Positions 21,918-32,234 of a DNA stretch of 64,000 bases are shown here, one piece after another. Origin of the DNA: Acinetobacter sp. ANC 5054 (GTDB lineage: Bacteria; Pseudomonadota; Gammaproteobacteria; Pseudomonadales; Moraxellaceae); the NCBI RefSeq assembly GCF_002135295.1, contig NZ_NEGG01000017.1:17943-81942 (forward strand), given 5' to 3'. Below the pieces are notes generated by a model. The model was not told the origin of the DNA and searched no databases. It saw only the letters and a list, made by a program, of their open reading frames with translations. Every line of letters begins with the position of its first letter. Position 1 is the first letter of the stretch. A program made the position numbers and the translations under genes.

Positions 21918-21967
21918 GGGAGGGATTCTTTGAGATAATCCCTCCTAAATCACCCTTTATCTAAGGG
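21918..21967. repeat. REP-like palindromic element
   Basis: Two adjacent hairpins: GGAGGGATT/AATCCCTCC (21919-21927 with 21937-21945), then CCCTT/AAGGG (21953-21957 with 21963-21967), followed by GAGACTTTTA. G-rich/C-rich twin palindromes like this are dispersed in many Acinetobacter genomes. It sits between fadH and the NTF2-like gene. No second copy was seen in the window. Confidence 0.5.
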
Positions 21968-21976
21968 AGACTTTTA

Positions 21977-24010
<2,034 letters not shown>

Positions 24011-24090
24011 TTAGCGTGCTGATGAGCTGGCTATTTTTATGTTTGCTATTGCAAATTAAGTGATCTCGAACTTTCTTGAATTACATTTAA

Positions 24091-24104
24091 TGCAACTTGT
24101 TGCA
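24091..24104. promoter_or_regulatory. Palindromic operator site 1 (fadH/padR)
   Basis: TGCAACTTGTTGCA, near-perfect dyad with the same TGCAAC/GTTGCA half-sites as site 2 at 24130-24149. It is 90 bp from the fadH start codon. Confidence 0.65.
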
Positions 24105-24129
24105 CTAATTTATATTCGAGAATTGATTT

Positions 24130-24149
24130 TTATGCAACATGTTGCATAA
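24130..24149. promoter_or_regulatory. Palindromic operator site 2 (fadH/padR)
   Basis: TTATGCAACATGTTGCATAA is a perfect 20-bp palindrome, 34 bp before the padR start codon. Its TGCAACA/TGTTGCA core is typical of PadR operator dyads (ATGT-type half-sites). Probable autoregulation plus control of fadH. Confidence 0.7.
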
Positions 24150-24183
24150 TAAAACACATAAATTCTTTATGACTGAGGCGTAT

Positions 24184-24723
24184 ATGTCTTTAGCCCATGT
24201 TTTACTCACGAGCTTACTCGAAAAGCCCAGCACAGGTATCGACCTTGCACGGCGTTTTGACCGCTCTATGGGCTTCTTTTGGAATGCGACGCATCAACAA
24301 ATTTATCGCGAACTCAGCGGTATGCATCAAAAGGGCTGGATTAGCCCGATTGAAGAAGACAGTAGCAATAGCCGTAAAAAAACCTATCAAGTAGAACAAC
24401 TCGGTCGGACTGAACTGGCAAGCTGGATGGTAGAACAAAGTCCACCTGCTCAGTTACGTGAAGAATTAATGGTCCGCCTACGTGCCGAAGCACAGCTTGG
24501 TAGTAATGCTGTTTTGCCTGAATTAGAACGCCATCTTGAATTACACAAGGAAAAACTTACTGTCTATCAGTCGATTTTTGCCAAAGACTTTGCCGACGCA
24601 AAAGATGAAGATCGAACCTTGTATATTCATAAAATGATTTTACAACTGGGTATCGACTTGGAAATAGGCTGGATTAAATGGCTTGAAACCATCATTCCGC
24701 AGCTACATAAATTTGAAAAATAA
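24184..24723 (+). CDS. PadR-family transcriptional regulator
   Basis: A 179-residue PadR protein. The N-terminal winged HTH ('SLAHVLLTSLLEKPSTGIDLARRFDRSMGFFWNATHQQIYRELSGMHQKGWI') is followed by 'KKTYQVEQLGRTELASWM' (the wing) and a C-terminal dimerisation helix region (residues 90-175). PadR proteins are ligand-responsive repressors, often of phenolic-acid or drug-stress genes. The start at 24184 is behind GAGG; upstream in-frame ATGs at 24139 and 24169 are less likely, since 24139 lies inside the palindrome. Divergent from fadH and 25 bp before a hydrolase gene. Confidence 0.88.
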   Translation: MSLAHVLLTSLLEKPSTGIDLARRFDRSMGFFWNATHQQIYRELSGMHQKGWISPIEEDSSNSRKKTYQVEQLGRTELASWMVEQSPPAQLREELMVRLRAEAQLGSNAVLPELERHLELHKEKLTVYQSIFAKDFADAKDEDRTLYIHKMILQLGIDLEIGWIKWLETIIPQLHKFEK

Positions 24724-24748
24724 AACAAAAAGATTAAAGGATTAAGCT

Positions 24749-25660
24749 ATGCCGCATTACACCATGCCTGATGGCGCTCAACTCTTTGTCCGAGAATATG
24801 GACAAGGTGAACCCGTATTGGTGCTATCTGGTCTGGGTATGCAAAGTTGGCAATGGCATCCTTTTCTTTATACTCATCGCAAAGATTTTAAATTTATTAT
24901 TCCAGATTGGCGCGGTTTTGGTGGTTCGAAAAACTGTGCTATCCCTGACTTAGATACGATTTCGAGCCATTGGCGAGATATTGAATCTTTGGTCGAGCAA
25001 TTAGGTTATGAACAGCTCACAGTCATTGCTTATTCTATGGGGGCAACCACCACCATGCACGGTTTAAAATATGGGCAGTTTGCAGAGCGAATCAAAGCTT
25101 ATTTACATATTGATCAAACGCCAAAAATCAGTGTGGATGTAGATTGGAAATATGGCCTGTATGGTAAACGCCATACTGAATTTTTAGATATCTTACAGAA
25201 CATTTCAACGGTACTTGAACCAAATCTTGCTGTGCCCTTTGCGCAGCAGATGGATCAAGGCAGTCGACAACAGCTCATCAATGCTTGGCTGCGTTTTATC
25301 GACCTACAAAACAGCAATCCCTTGAGTTTAAAGCTGTTTCATTATGCCTATAATCAAGCACTCTTACAAAAAGTGATGCTGCCGAGTCAAAGCGTGGCTT
25401 ATTTATATTGGTATATACAAAATTATTTACATCATAAAGAAGACTACCGCGAGGCAATTGCGCAGTTAAAAGCACCGACAACTTTTTTCACTGGTGAAAA
25501 ATCAATTTTATATGCTGCGCAAGGTCAACGTATTGTGGCAGACAGTTTAGCTCATGCCACACAAATAATTTTCCATAAATCAGGTCATACACCTTTAATC
25601 AGCGAGCCGATTAAATTCAGTCGTGAAATTACCAAATTCTTAAATCAACATCATCATTAA
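24749..25660 (+). CDS. Alpha/beta hydrolase, padR operon
   Basis: A 303-residue hydrolase. 'VLVLSGLGMQSWQW' (oxyanion), 'IPDWRGFGGS', nucleophile 'VIAYSMGAT' with Ser96 (first Gly of the elbow is Ala: A-Y-S-M-G), and the His region 'IIFHKSGHTPLISEP'. The family covers esterases, haloperoxidases and ring-cleavage-product hydrolases. It follows padR by 25 bp with AAAGGATTAAGCT before ATG, so it is cotranscribed and presumably under the same repressor. Substrate not identifiable. Confidence 0.82.
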   Translation: MPHYTMPDGAQLFVREYGQGEPVLVLSGLGMQSWQWHPFLYTHRKDFKFIIPDWRGFGGSKNCAIPDLDTISSHWRDIESLVEQLGYEQLTVIAYSMGATTTMHGLKYGQFAERIKAYLHIDQTPKISVDVDWKYGLYGKRHTEFLDILQNISTVLEPNLAVPFAQQMDQGSRQQLINAWLRFIDLQNSNPLSLKLFHYAYNQALLQKVMLPSQSVAYLYWYIQNYLHHKEDYREAIAQLKAPTTFFTGEKSILYAAQGQRIVADSLAHATQIIFHKSGHTPLISEPIKFSREITKFLNQHHH

Positions 25661-25668
25661 TCTGCAAT

Positions 25669-25699
25669 AAAAAGAGCCCATCATGATGAGCTCTTTTTT
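25669..25699. terminator. Bidirectional terminator between hydrolase and BenM/CatM-like gene
   Basis: AAAAGAGC/GCTCTTTT outer stem with an inner ATCATGAT palindrome. A-run on one side and T-run on the other suit both convergent genes. Confidence 0.85.
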
Positions 25700-25734
25700 C
25701 AAAACATTTTCACTAAAAACCCATGCTTTAGGAC

Positions 25735-26646
25735 TTAGAAAACACGTCGATCATACTCAATCGCTTCCAAGTCATACACTTGGTAAACACAGTCAAATAG
25801 TGGTCGTGCCAACTCGCCTTCATCATCATTTCTAACAATTAAATAAATCTGACTGATTGCTGCAGTATCGGACAACTTCACGTAGTTCACGTGTCTAAAC
25901 TGCATGATCTGAACCGATTCGGGCACAATACAAATCCCTTCGCCAGCAGCCACCATACCCAGAGATTGTTGTAAATCCGATTGAGTATTAAAGCGCTTAG
26001 GTTCCATACCATATTCTAAAAATAAGGATTTAATTAGGGATGCGTAGCTTTGACCATCAGTCGCTGGATAAACAAAAATTTGCTCATCTTTTAAATGATT
26101 CAAAGAAATCTGTGGCTGCGAAGACAAGGGATGACTTGAATGAACCGCAGCAATTAAGCGTTCCTCACGCAGTAATACACGCTTCACCGCATGATCCGAT
26201 ACACGCACTCGGCTAAAGCACGCATCTACACGCCCTTCTTTGAGCGCTTGGATTTGATCCATTGCATTGAGTTCAATCAAATTTACATTTAAATGTGGAT
26301 ATTGTTGACGGAATAAATAAACAATGCGTGGCAATAAACCACAAAGCAATGAACCACCATAACCGATGTTAATCGTACGCTCAGTGGCACTTGCACGTTG
26401 AGTAATAAGCTTAATTTCTTCAGCATTAGCAAGTAATTTAACTGCTTGCTGGTAAAAGAAGCGGCCAATTGTGGTGGTCTTTAAAGGACGGCTTCCCCGT
26501 TCAAAAAGTTGCGCACCCAATTCTTCTTCCAAATTTTGTATTTGACGACTTAGTGGTGGTTGGGCAATAAACAACTTTTCAGCAGCCTTGGTAAAACTTT
26601 GTTCTTCTACAACTGCGACAAAGTAACGTAAATGTCTTAGTTCCAT
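25735..26646 (-). CDS. BenM/CatM-like LysR-family regulator
   Basis: A 303-residue LTTR whose N-terminus MELRHLRYFVAVVEEQSFTK is almost that of Acinetobacter BenM, continuing 'AAEKLFIAQPPLSRQIQNLEEELGAQLFERGSRPLKTT'. The effector domain keeps the family layout ('INIGYGGSLLCGLLPRIVYLFRQQYP', 'GMVAAGEGICIVPES'). BenM and CatM respond to benzoate/cis,cis-muconate, but here no ben or cat genes adjoin, so this is a paralog with an unknown ligand. It is divergent from another LysR gene across about 280 bp and convergent with the padR-operon hydrolase. Confidence 0.9.
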   Translation of the reverse strand: MELRHLRYFVAVVEEQSFTKAAEKLFIAQPPLSRQIQNLEEELGAQLFERGSRPLKTTTIGRFFYQQAVKLLANAEEIKLITQRASATERTINIGYGGSLLCGLLPRIVYLFRQQYPHLNVNLIELNAMDQIQALKEGRVDACFSRVRVSDHAVKRVLLREERLIAAVHSSHPLSSQPQISLNHLKDEQIFVYPATDGQSYASLIKSLFLEYGMEPKRFNTQSDLQQSLGMVAAGEGICIVPESVQIMQFRHVNYVKLSDTAAISQIYLIVRNDDEGELARPLFDCVYQVYDLEAIEYDRRVF

Positions 26647-26924
26647 GACATTATCCTTTAATGTCGATTTTCTTTCTTGATGGCATGTTGCTTGAATATA
26701 TCAGGACGACAATCAAATCACATCTGTCAAATTCAGTTATTTAACAGCTGACTATACCACTTACATTGTTTGGTCATCCTAATGTGAAACGATTAGCAGG
26801 TTAACCCGACTTTAGTCTTGGCAATTGACTAGCCTCAACACACTGAAATACGACAAAACACGATTGACTTCATGCAACAGTTGAAGTTAATTAGCAACAT
26901 TGTTGCAAATATGGAATAAGACAA
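26647..26924. other. Divergent region between two LysR genes, with a GCAAC-type dyad
   Basis: 278 bp. At 26894-26906 lies GCAACATTGTTGC, which shares half-sites with the padR/fadH operators 2.7 kb away. It sits 19 bp before the GTG start of the next gene. No ORF. Confidence 0.45.
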
Positions 26925-27833
26925 GTGCTCAGCGATCTGGATGATTTTTATTGTTTTGCTCAAGTGGTTGAACATGGCGGCTTTAGTGCAGCTGAACGCG
27001 CCACTGATATTCCAAAATCCAAACTTAGTCGACGTGTTTATAATTTAGAAGAGCGTCTAGGCGTACGTTTAATTCAGCGTAGCTCACGCCACTTTGCGGT
27101 GACAGATATCGGTATGAATATTTATCGTCATGCACAAGTGATGATGAATGCCGCTCAAGCTGCACACGATTTAGTAGATCATTTAAGTACACAGCCACGC
27201 GGTTTGATTAAAGTCAGTCTACCCGTGTCGATTGCCCAAAATGAAATGACCAAAATCTTGCCTGAATTTTTGAAACGCTATCCCGAAATTAAAGTACAAA
27301 TGATGGTGACCAATCGTCGTGTCGACATTATCAATGAAGGCTTTGATTTAGCACTACGTGTGCGTTCCAATTTGGATGATGATCCGAACTTGGTGATTCG
27401 TAAATTTGCCACGATTGAGCAACATTTATTTGCAAGTCAGGCTTATCTCAACCAATTTGGTGACTTAAAAGTTCCTGAAGATTTAAGTAAACATCAAATT
27501 TTGAGTATGGCCGATGAACATCTAGATCAACATATAGTGGTGAACGACGCAGAAAATCATCAGAAAAAAGTCAAAGTGAATCCAACTGTGATGGGTTCTG
27601 ACCTTTCAATGTTAGCCGCTTTGGCCTGTCAAGACTGTGGTGTTGTACTGTTACCCGACAGTATTGTTGCAGATCACGTGAAATCTGGAGCATTGGTTCG
27701 TGTCTTACCAGAATGGAAAGCCGCACATGGTATATTCCATGCAGTCTATCCTTCACGCCGTGGCTTATTGCCTGCGGTACGCGTATTTATTGATTATTTG
27801 GTTGAATCCTTAAGTACCGCACAAAAAGTATAA
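26925..27833 (+). CDS. LysR-family regulator (CrgA-like)
   Basis: A 302-residue LTTR. HTH: 'FYCFAQVVEHGGFSAAERATDIPKSKLSRRVYNLEERLGVRLIQRSSRHFAVTDIG', and effector domain from about residue 90 ('PRGLIKVSLPVSIAQNEMTKILPEFLKRYPEIKV'), with 'VNRRVDIINEGFDLALRVR'-type signature of the CrgA/AaeR-like subfamily. GTG start at 26925 with AAG-rich upstream; there is no ATG that keeps the HTH intact. The target is not evident: downstream lies a hairpin and the convergent map gene. Confidence 0.88.
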   Translation: MLSDLDDFYCFAQVVEHGGFSAAERATDIPKSKLSRRVYNLEERLGVRLIQRSSRHFAVTDIGMNIYRHAQVMMNAAQAAHDLVDHLSTQPRGLIKVSLPVSIAQNEMTKILPEFLKRYPEIKVQMMVTNRRVDIINEGFDLALRVRSNLDDDPNLVIRKFATIEQHLFASQAYLNQFGDLKVPEDLSKHQILSMADEHLDQHIVVNDAENHQKKVKVNPTVMGSDLSMLAALACQDCGVVLLPDSIVADHVKSGALVRVLPEWKAAHGIFHAVYPSRRGLLPAVRVFIDYLVESLSTAQKV

Positions 27834-27842
27834 ATTACAGGC

Positions 27843-27873
27843 AAAAAAAAGCTTACTCACGTGGTGAGTAAGC
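27843..27873 (-). terminator. Strong terminator facing the map transcript
   Basis: 10-bp stem GCTTACTCAC/GTGAGTAAGC with a 3-nt loop. The eight-T tail is on the minus strand (27843-27850), so it ends transcripts coming from map, 280 bp past the map stop. It may also end the LysR transcript. Confidence 0.85.
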
Positions 27874-28153
27874 GAAAACTTAAAAACTTAAGTAAATTCA
27901 GAAACTACAGCAGATTCTGTACAGCTATTTTATGTGCAAAGTGGAAAGATATTAAATCGTTAAAAGCTCTAACTGAATACCTTTCAAACTCTCAACCGCA
28001 TAAATATCAAGCCTTGAACAAAATGATTAAGTTTTAAAAACTATATATTGTATATTCATTTACCAACTCTAGACCAAAGTCTAAAAAATATACAATTGTA
28101 TAATGAATATTTTAACTTTAAATATTTAGCCGTATCAAACCGCAAAATATCAC
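27874..28153 (-). other. Long 3' untranslated region of map
   Basis: 280 bp between the map stop codon and its only visible terminator. No ORF with a ribosome site was found. It could be a plain 3' UTR or carry a separately transcribed small RNA. Confidence 0.35.
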
Positions 28154-28948
28154 TTAAATTGCAGGGTAATTTCCAGTACCTTCTGGCCATGGCGATAACA
28201 ATTCAAAACCTGTATCTGTTACCACTACCATGTGCTCCCATTGTGCAGACAATGAACGGTCAGCCGTAATCACCGTCCAACCGTCTTTAAGCTCTTTGGT
28301 CCGTGCTTTACCGCTATTAATCATCGGTTCAATGGTAAAGACCATGCCTTTCTTCAGAATAACACCTTGACCTGGTTGCCCATAATGCAAAACACTTGGT
28401 TGTTCGTGATACACCTTACCAATCCCATGACCACAATATTCACGGACAATGCTATAACCTTCACGGTGTGCAACGGTTTGAATGGCATGACCGACATCAC
28501 CTAAAGTTGCGCCCGGTTTCACAGCATGAATACCTGCAACCATTGCCTCATAAGTGGTTTCAACCAATTTTTTCGCAGCAGGTGATACTGTGCCTACAGA
28601 GTACATGCGGCTGGTATCACCAAAATAACCATCTTTAATAATTGCAACGTCAATATTAATAATATCGCCATCTTTTAATACTGTTTCTTTAGATGGAATA
28701 CCGTGACAGACTACTTCGTTGGGTGAAATACAGGTGGTTTTGGTATAACCATAATAGCCAACATTGGCTGGAATCACTTTTAGTGTATTGACAATAAAAT
28801 CGTTACAGATGTCATCAAGATATTCCGTCGTCACACCCGGCTTGACATACTCCCCTATCATCTCTAAAACCTGTGCGGCAAGACGACCTGAAATACGTAA
28901 TTTTTCAATATCTTGCTCGGTTTTAATCGTGATTTTGGAAGCTTTCAT
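28154..28948 (-). CDS. map: Type I methionine aminopeptidase
   Basis: A 264-residue metalloprotease removing N-terminal Met from new proteins. The five metal ligands are in place: Asp100, Asp111, His174, Glu207 and Glu238, with His82 in 'EVVCHGIP'. Motifs: 'INIDVAIIKDGYFGDTSRM', 'YCGHGIGKVYHEQP', 'FTIEPMI', 'SAQWEHMVVV'. E. coli Map is 264 aa. It is not next to rpsB here, so it could be a second copy. Divergent from brnQ. Confidence 0.96.
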   Translation of the reverse strand: MKASKITIKTEQDIEKLRISGRLAAQVLEMIGEYVKPGVTTEYLDDICNDFIVNTLKVIPANVGYYGYTKTTCISPNEVVCHGIPSKETVLKDGDIINIDVAIIKDGYFGDTSRMYSVGTVSPAAKKLVETTYEAMVAGIHAVKPGATLGDVGHAIQTVAHREGYSIVREYCGHGIGKVYHEQPSVLHYGQPGQGVILKKGMVFTIEPMINSGKARTKELKDGWTVITADRSLSAQWEHMVVVTDTGFELLSPWPEGTGNYPAI

Positions 28949-29298
28949 CTGAACATCCTCAAATTTTAATTAATGAATTATAGACCTTTTAGATTTTTTT
29001 TGTTTTATGCACGTCATTTTTCCATGTAAATTTTCCCCATTGTTCAACTTTTAATGCTGAAATTTAGAACAACTGTTTAATAGCTAAAAAATATCGAAAC
29101 CCAGAAGCCAGCCAGTAAAACCATTTATTCACAATAATTCCTTTTAATTATCAATCGTATAAATAAAACATCATTTTATCTTTTAATATAATCGGTAAAA
29201 ATATTATAAAAATTATATATACGATTCATAAATTAACACCCAAAAGCACTGACATTTGCACTAAAATTGGCGCTTTCCATCGTTCATCTCCCTTTTTT
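28949..29298. other. Divergent map/brnQ promoter region
   Basis: 350 bp, very AT-rich, holding both promoters. No ORF, riboswitch or clear operator recognised. Confidence 0.4.
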
Positions 29299-30591
29299 AT
29301 GACAAGTCTCCGTACTCGGGATATTGTTGCCTTAGGTTTTATGACCTTTGCACTCTTTATTGGTGCAGGTAACATTATTTTCCCACCGATTGTCGCACAG
29401 CAAGCAGGTGAACATGTATGGTTAGCTGCGTTTGGTTTTCTCATCACCGCAGTTGGTCTACCTGTTATCACGATTATAGCTTTGTCACGTGTAGAAGGTT
29501 CCATTCAGGTTTTAAGTTCACCTTTGGGTAAAGCTGCCAGCATTTTACTCACCGTGATTTGTTATTTAGCTGTTGGTCCTTTATTTGCAACCCCCCGTAC
29601 CGCAACCGTTTCTTATGAAATTGGTTTTTCATCTTACTTTGGTGACTCTGCCAGCAGTTTGATGATTTACAGCCTGATCTATTTTGCTTTGGTGACTTTG
29701 GTTTCACTTTATCCAAATAAAATTTTGGATACAGTCGGCTACTTCCTTTCACCACTGAAAATTTTAGGATTAGTTATCCTTGGTATTTCAGCATTTTTCT
29801 TGCCAGCTGGCATTGTACCTCCTGCCATTAATAACTACGTTTCTGCACCCGTTTCAGAAGGTGTTGTAAATGGTTATTTAACTATGGATACGCTTGGTGC
29901 TTTGGTCTTCGGTATTGTGATTGTAAAAGCCATCACTTCACGTGGTGTAACCGACGGCAAGCTCGTTACCAAATATGCTGTAATCGCAAGTCTCATCTCA
30001 GGTATTGGTTTAACACTGGTTTATATCAGCTTATTTAAACTGGGTATGGGTAGCCATGAAATCGCTCCAAATGCTACAAACGGCGCAGTGATCCTGCATG
30101 CTTATGTACAACATGCATTTGGTGATATGGGTGCTTATTTCTTATCTGCCATGATCTTTATTGCATGTATGGTAACGGCAATTGGTCTCACCTGTGCTTG
30201 TGCTGAATACTTCTCTGAATTAACGAAAATTCCATACAAAATCTTTGTATTTATTTTAGTTGGTTTCTCATTACTGATTTCAAACTTAGGTTTAACCAAA
30301 CTTATTGCGGTTTCAGTGCCAGTGTTAAGTGCGATTTACCCACCTGCAATTGCAGTGATTTTATTAAGCTTTATCGCCAAATTCTTCAATAAGCCTTCGA
30401 TTGTGATTGCCCCTGTGACTGCATGTGCATTTATTTTCGGTATTTTTGATGGCCTTAAAGTTGCTGGATTTAAAGACTCACTTCCAAGTTTTATTGCAAA
30501 CCTACCACTTGCTGAACAAAATTTAGCATGGTTGATTCCATCGATCATTGTATTGGTGATTGCCGCTGTATTCGACAGAATTAAAAAATAA
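29299..30591 (+). CDS. brnQ: Branched-chain amino acid Na+ symporter
   Basis: A 430-residue LIVCS-family carrier for Leu/Ile/Val with about 12 TM helices. 'DIVALGFMTFALFIGAGNIIFPPIVAQQAGEHVWLAAFGFLITAVGLPVITI' is the hallmark N-terminus, followed by 'GPLFATPRTATVSYEIG' and 'TTDTLGALVFGIVIV'-type segments. The ATG at 29299 is preceded by a pyrimidine stretch (CTCCCTTTTTT) with no Shine-Dalgarno, and no other usable start is upstream in frame, so initiation may be leaderless or regulated. Confidence 0.94.
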   Translation: MTSLRTRDIVALGFMTFALFIGAGNIIFPPIVAQQAGEHVWLAAFGFLITAVGLPVITIIALSRVEGSIQVLSSPLGKAASILLTVICYLAVGPLFATPRTATVSYEIGFSSYFGDSASSLMIYSLIYFALVTLVSLYPNKILDTVGYFLSPLKILGLVILGISAFFLPAGIVPPAINNYVSAPVSEGVVNGYLTMDTLGALVFGIVIVKAITSRGVTDGKLVTKYAVIASLISGIGLTLVYISLFKLGMGSHEIAPNATNGAVILHAYVQHAFGDMGAYFLSAMIFIACMVTAIGLTCACAEYFSELTKIPYKIFVFILVGFSLLISNLGLTKLIAVSVPVLSAIYPPAIAVILLSFIAKFFNKPSIVIAPVTACAFIFGIFDGLKVAGFKDSLPSFIANLPLAEQNLAWLIPSIIVLVIAAVFDRIKK

Positions 30592-30615
30592 GCTTTTTTT
30601 AACCTTGTCCTGAAA

Positions 30616-30692
30616 TCGAAGTTTTACCCGAATGACGATTTTTATTCGTGACCAATATTTGTCGAGTTTTACCCAAACTGACATCTATTCGT
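30616..30692. repeat. Imperfect direct repeat downstream of brnQ
   Basis: Two units of about 31-34 bp, period 46: TCGAAGTTTTACCCGAATGAC... and TCGAGTTTTACCCAAACTGAC..., both ending TATTCGT. Possibly duplicated binding sites. Confidence 0.6.
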
Positions 30693-31094
30693 CCCATTAC
30701 AGTGCAATAAAATTTGGCGATATTCAGCAGAAATTGCTTTTTATTGAAATCCAAAAATGTTAAAAACAACCCTAGCCAAAAATTAGCAATAAAAATATTA
30801 ATATTTAAAATTCAATAACTTTAATAAACAATATGAAACACAATCTCCATATTTAACCCCCATTTTCCACGTATACTTATCGGTTTCGCGTCGTAAACCG
30901 CATTCATTATTGCGCTAATCTGCAAAATGGTATGTAAGTTGCTTGATCATCTGTATAAATATTATTTGTCTTGAAATGTTGATTACATCCCAACTCACCA
31001 AGATACCTGATATTTATTATATGAATAAAAGCTTTATTCTTATACGAAGATCTAACATGGTTTTATGACAAAATAATGACATTTGCTATTGAAA

Positions 31095-31113
31095 TACTTC
31101 TAATTTAGAAGTA
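31095..31113. promoter_or_regulatory. Perfect palindrome before the small membrane protein
   Basis: TACTTCTAA-T-TTAGAAGTA, 9-bp arms, 66 bp upstream of the ATG at 31179. Candidate operator overlapping the promoter. Confidence 0.5.
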
Positions 31114-31178
31114 CAACAGTAAATCAAACCTGACCAAAATCATGGGGTTTTGGGAAACAACAACAAGGAGGGGTGGAG

Positions 31179-31415
31179 ATGTTATCAGTACATTTCAAAA
31201 AGCAATTCTTCATTAACGCTCTGAAGGCCAATAAAAACATGGTGACTTATATGAGCACCACAATTGCGCTTATGCTGACACTTTTGATTCAAGGCTTAAT
31301 ACAAGGAAATTTAAGACCTGAATACTTTGCATACGCTCTGGTCGTATCAATTGCGTTTTACTTATGGGCCGTCATTGACCATAAGTTTCGAAAGCAGAAA
31401 TCTGCAGAATTTTAA
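31179..31415 (+). CDS. Small two-helix membrane protein
   Basis: A 78-residue protein with two hydrophobic segments ('STTIALMLTLLIQGLIQG' about 28-45 and 'FAYALVVSIAFYLWAVI' about 51-68) and basic ends. It resembles small uncharacterised Acinetobacter membrane proteins. The AAGGAGGGG sequence (31166-31173) sits 6-8 nt before ATG 31179, so this start is preferred over the GTG at 31173. The gene is isolated, with a palindrome upstream and a hairpin downstream. Function unknown. Confidence 0.7.
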   Translation: MLSVHFKKQFFINALKANKNMVTYMSTTIALMLTLLIQGLIQGNLRPEYFAYALVVSIAFYLWAVIDHKFRKQKSAEF

Positions 31416-31420
31416 GCTAG

Positions 31421-31446
31421 AAGATGGATGAGGCATCATCCATCTT
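31421..31446 (+). terminator. Hairpin after the small membrane protein
   Basis: Perfect 11-bp stem AAGATGGATGA/TCATCCATCTT, but followed by GAAAAAAG rather than T. It may stabilise the 3' end rather than terminate. Confidence 0.55.
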
Positions 31447-31612
31447 GAAAAAAGAAAAGATGCCACCCTTTCGACCAAAAATAAGAATAAAAAATTAAGT
31501 TTTAGCGCTCAAAAATAAAGTGACTTTTCACCTCAATTTCAATTTAGCCCGATCATTATTTTAGCCATATTCTCCCCCTACCAATCTTATTCAAGATCAT
31601 TACGTAGAAGAC

Positions 31613-32074
31613 CTAATACCAAAATTTAACAATCACTCCGAACAGCAATCCAAATGTTGCAACGACTTCCCCAATGACCAAAGCGATCATTGCCACAGTC
31701 ATTAAAGCTTTTGGCAAATACCATTTTCCAATCACATGTGGAGTTTTAAATTGATTCGTTGTATCTGCCAAAAATCCATGCAGCACATAACTCAATATCG
31801 AAAAACTAAAAAAGCCAATATTGATCAAGACAAAAGCTAAATTCAAAGTTGCTGGAAGTGCTGAAAAATATGCCAATACAGCCAAAATTAAAGTTGCTGG
31901 AGCATATAACAAACTACTGCGATGTGCGATATCGACATAATAATGCGCACGCGCCAATTCAGAATTTCGAATTTGTATATATTTCCAAACCCCTGTCAGC
32001 ATGCCTACCCACAAATATATACCACTAAATACAATGGCAATTTTTACAGCAGCTGATAACTGAATTAAATCCAT
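31613..32074 (-). CDS. Uncharacterised four-helix inner-membrane protein
   Basis: 153 residues with four predicted TM helices (about 8-28, 57-77, 79-100 and 124-147). 'WKYIQIRNSELARAHYYVDIAHRSSLLYAPATLILAVLAYFS' between the first two helices is conserved-looking, with His/Arg residues at the membrane edge. No family with known function recognised. Isolated and divergent from the hydrolase at 32235. Confidence 0.7.
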   Translation of the reverse strand: MDLIQLSAAVKIAIVFSGIYLWVGMLTGVWKYIQIRNSELARAHYYVDIAHRSSLLYAPATLILAVLAYFSALPATLNLAFVLINIGFFSFSILSYVLHGFLADTTNQFKTPHVIGKWYLPKALMTVAMIALVIGEVVATFGLLFGVIVKFWY

Positions 32075-32234
32075 CTCTCATCCATTTTCAAATTATTCTT
32101 TTACGCTGACTATTTTGACCGATAAAAGTGCAATTCTACATATAACCCATGACTTTGTAGTCATTATTTAAACAAGTTTCTTTTTGGAACTTGTGTAAAT
32201 TAGAATAGTCGGAACAAAGCCATTCGTAAAAATC

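Larger units (their letters stand above)
30592..31178. other. 587-bp structured intergenic region
   Basis: No gene of useful length. Contents: an imperfect direct repeat (30616-30649 and 30662-30692, TCGAAGTTTTACCC / TCGAGTTTTACCC), a CGGTTT/AAACCG hairpin (30881-30900), a GAATAAA/TTTATTC hairpin near 31023-31039 and a perfect palindrome at 31095-31113. Confidence 0.55.
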
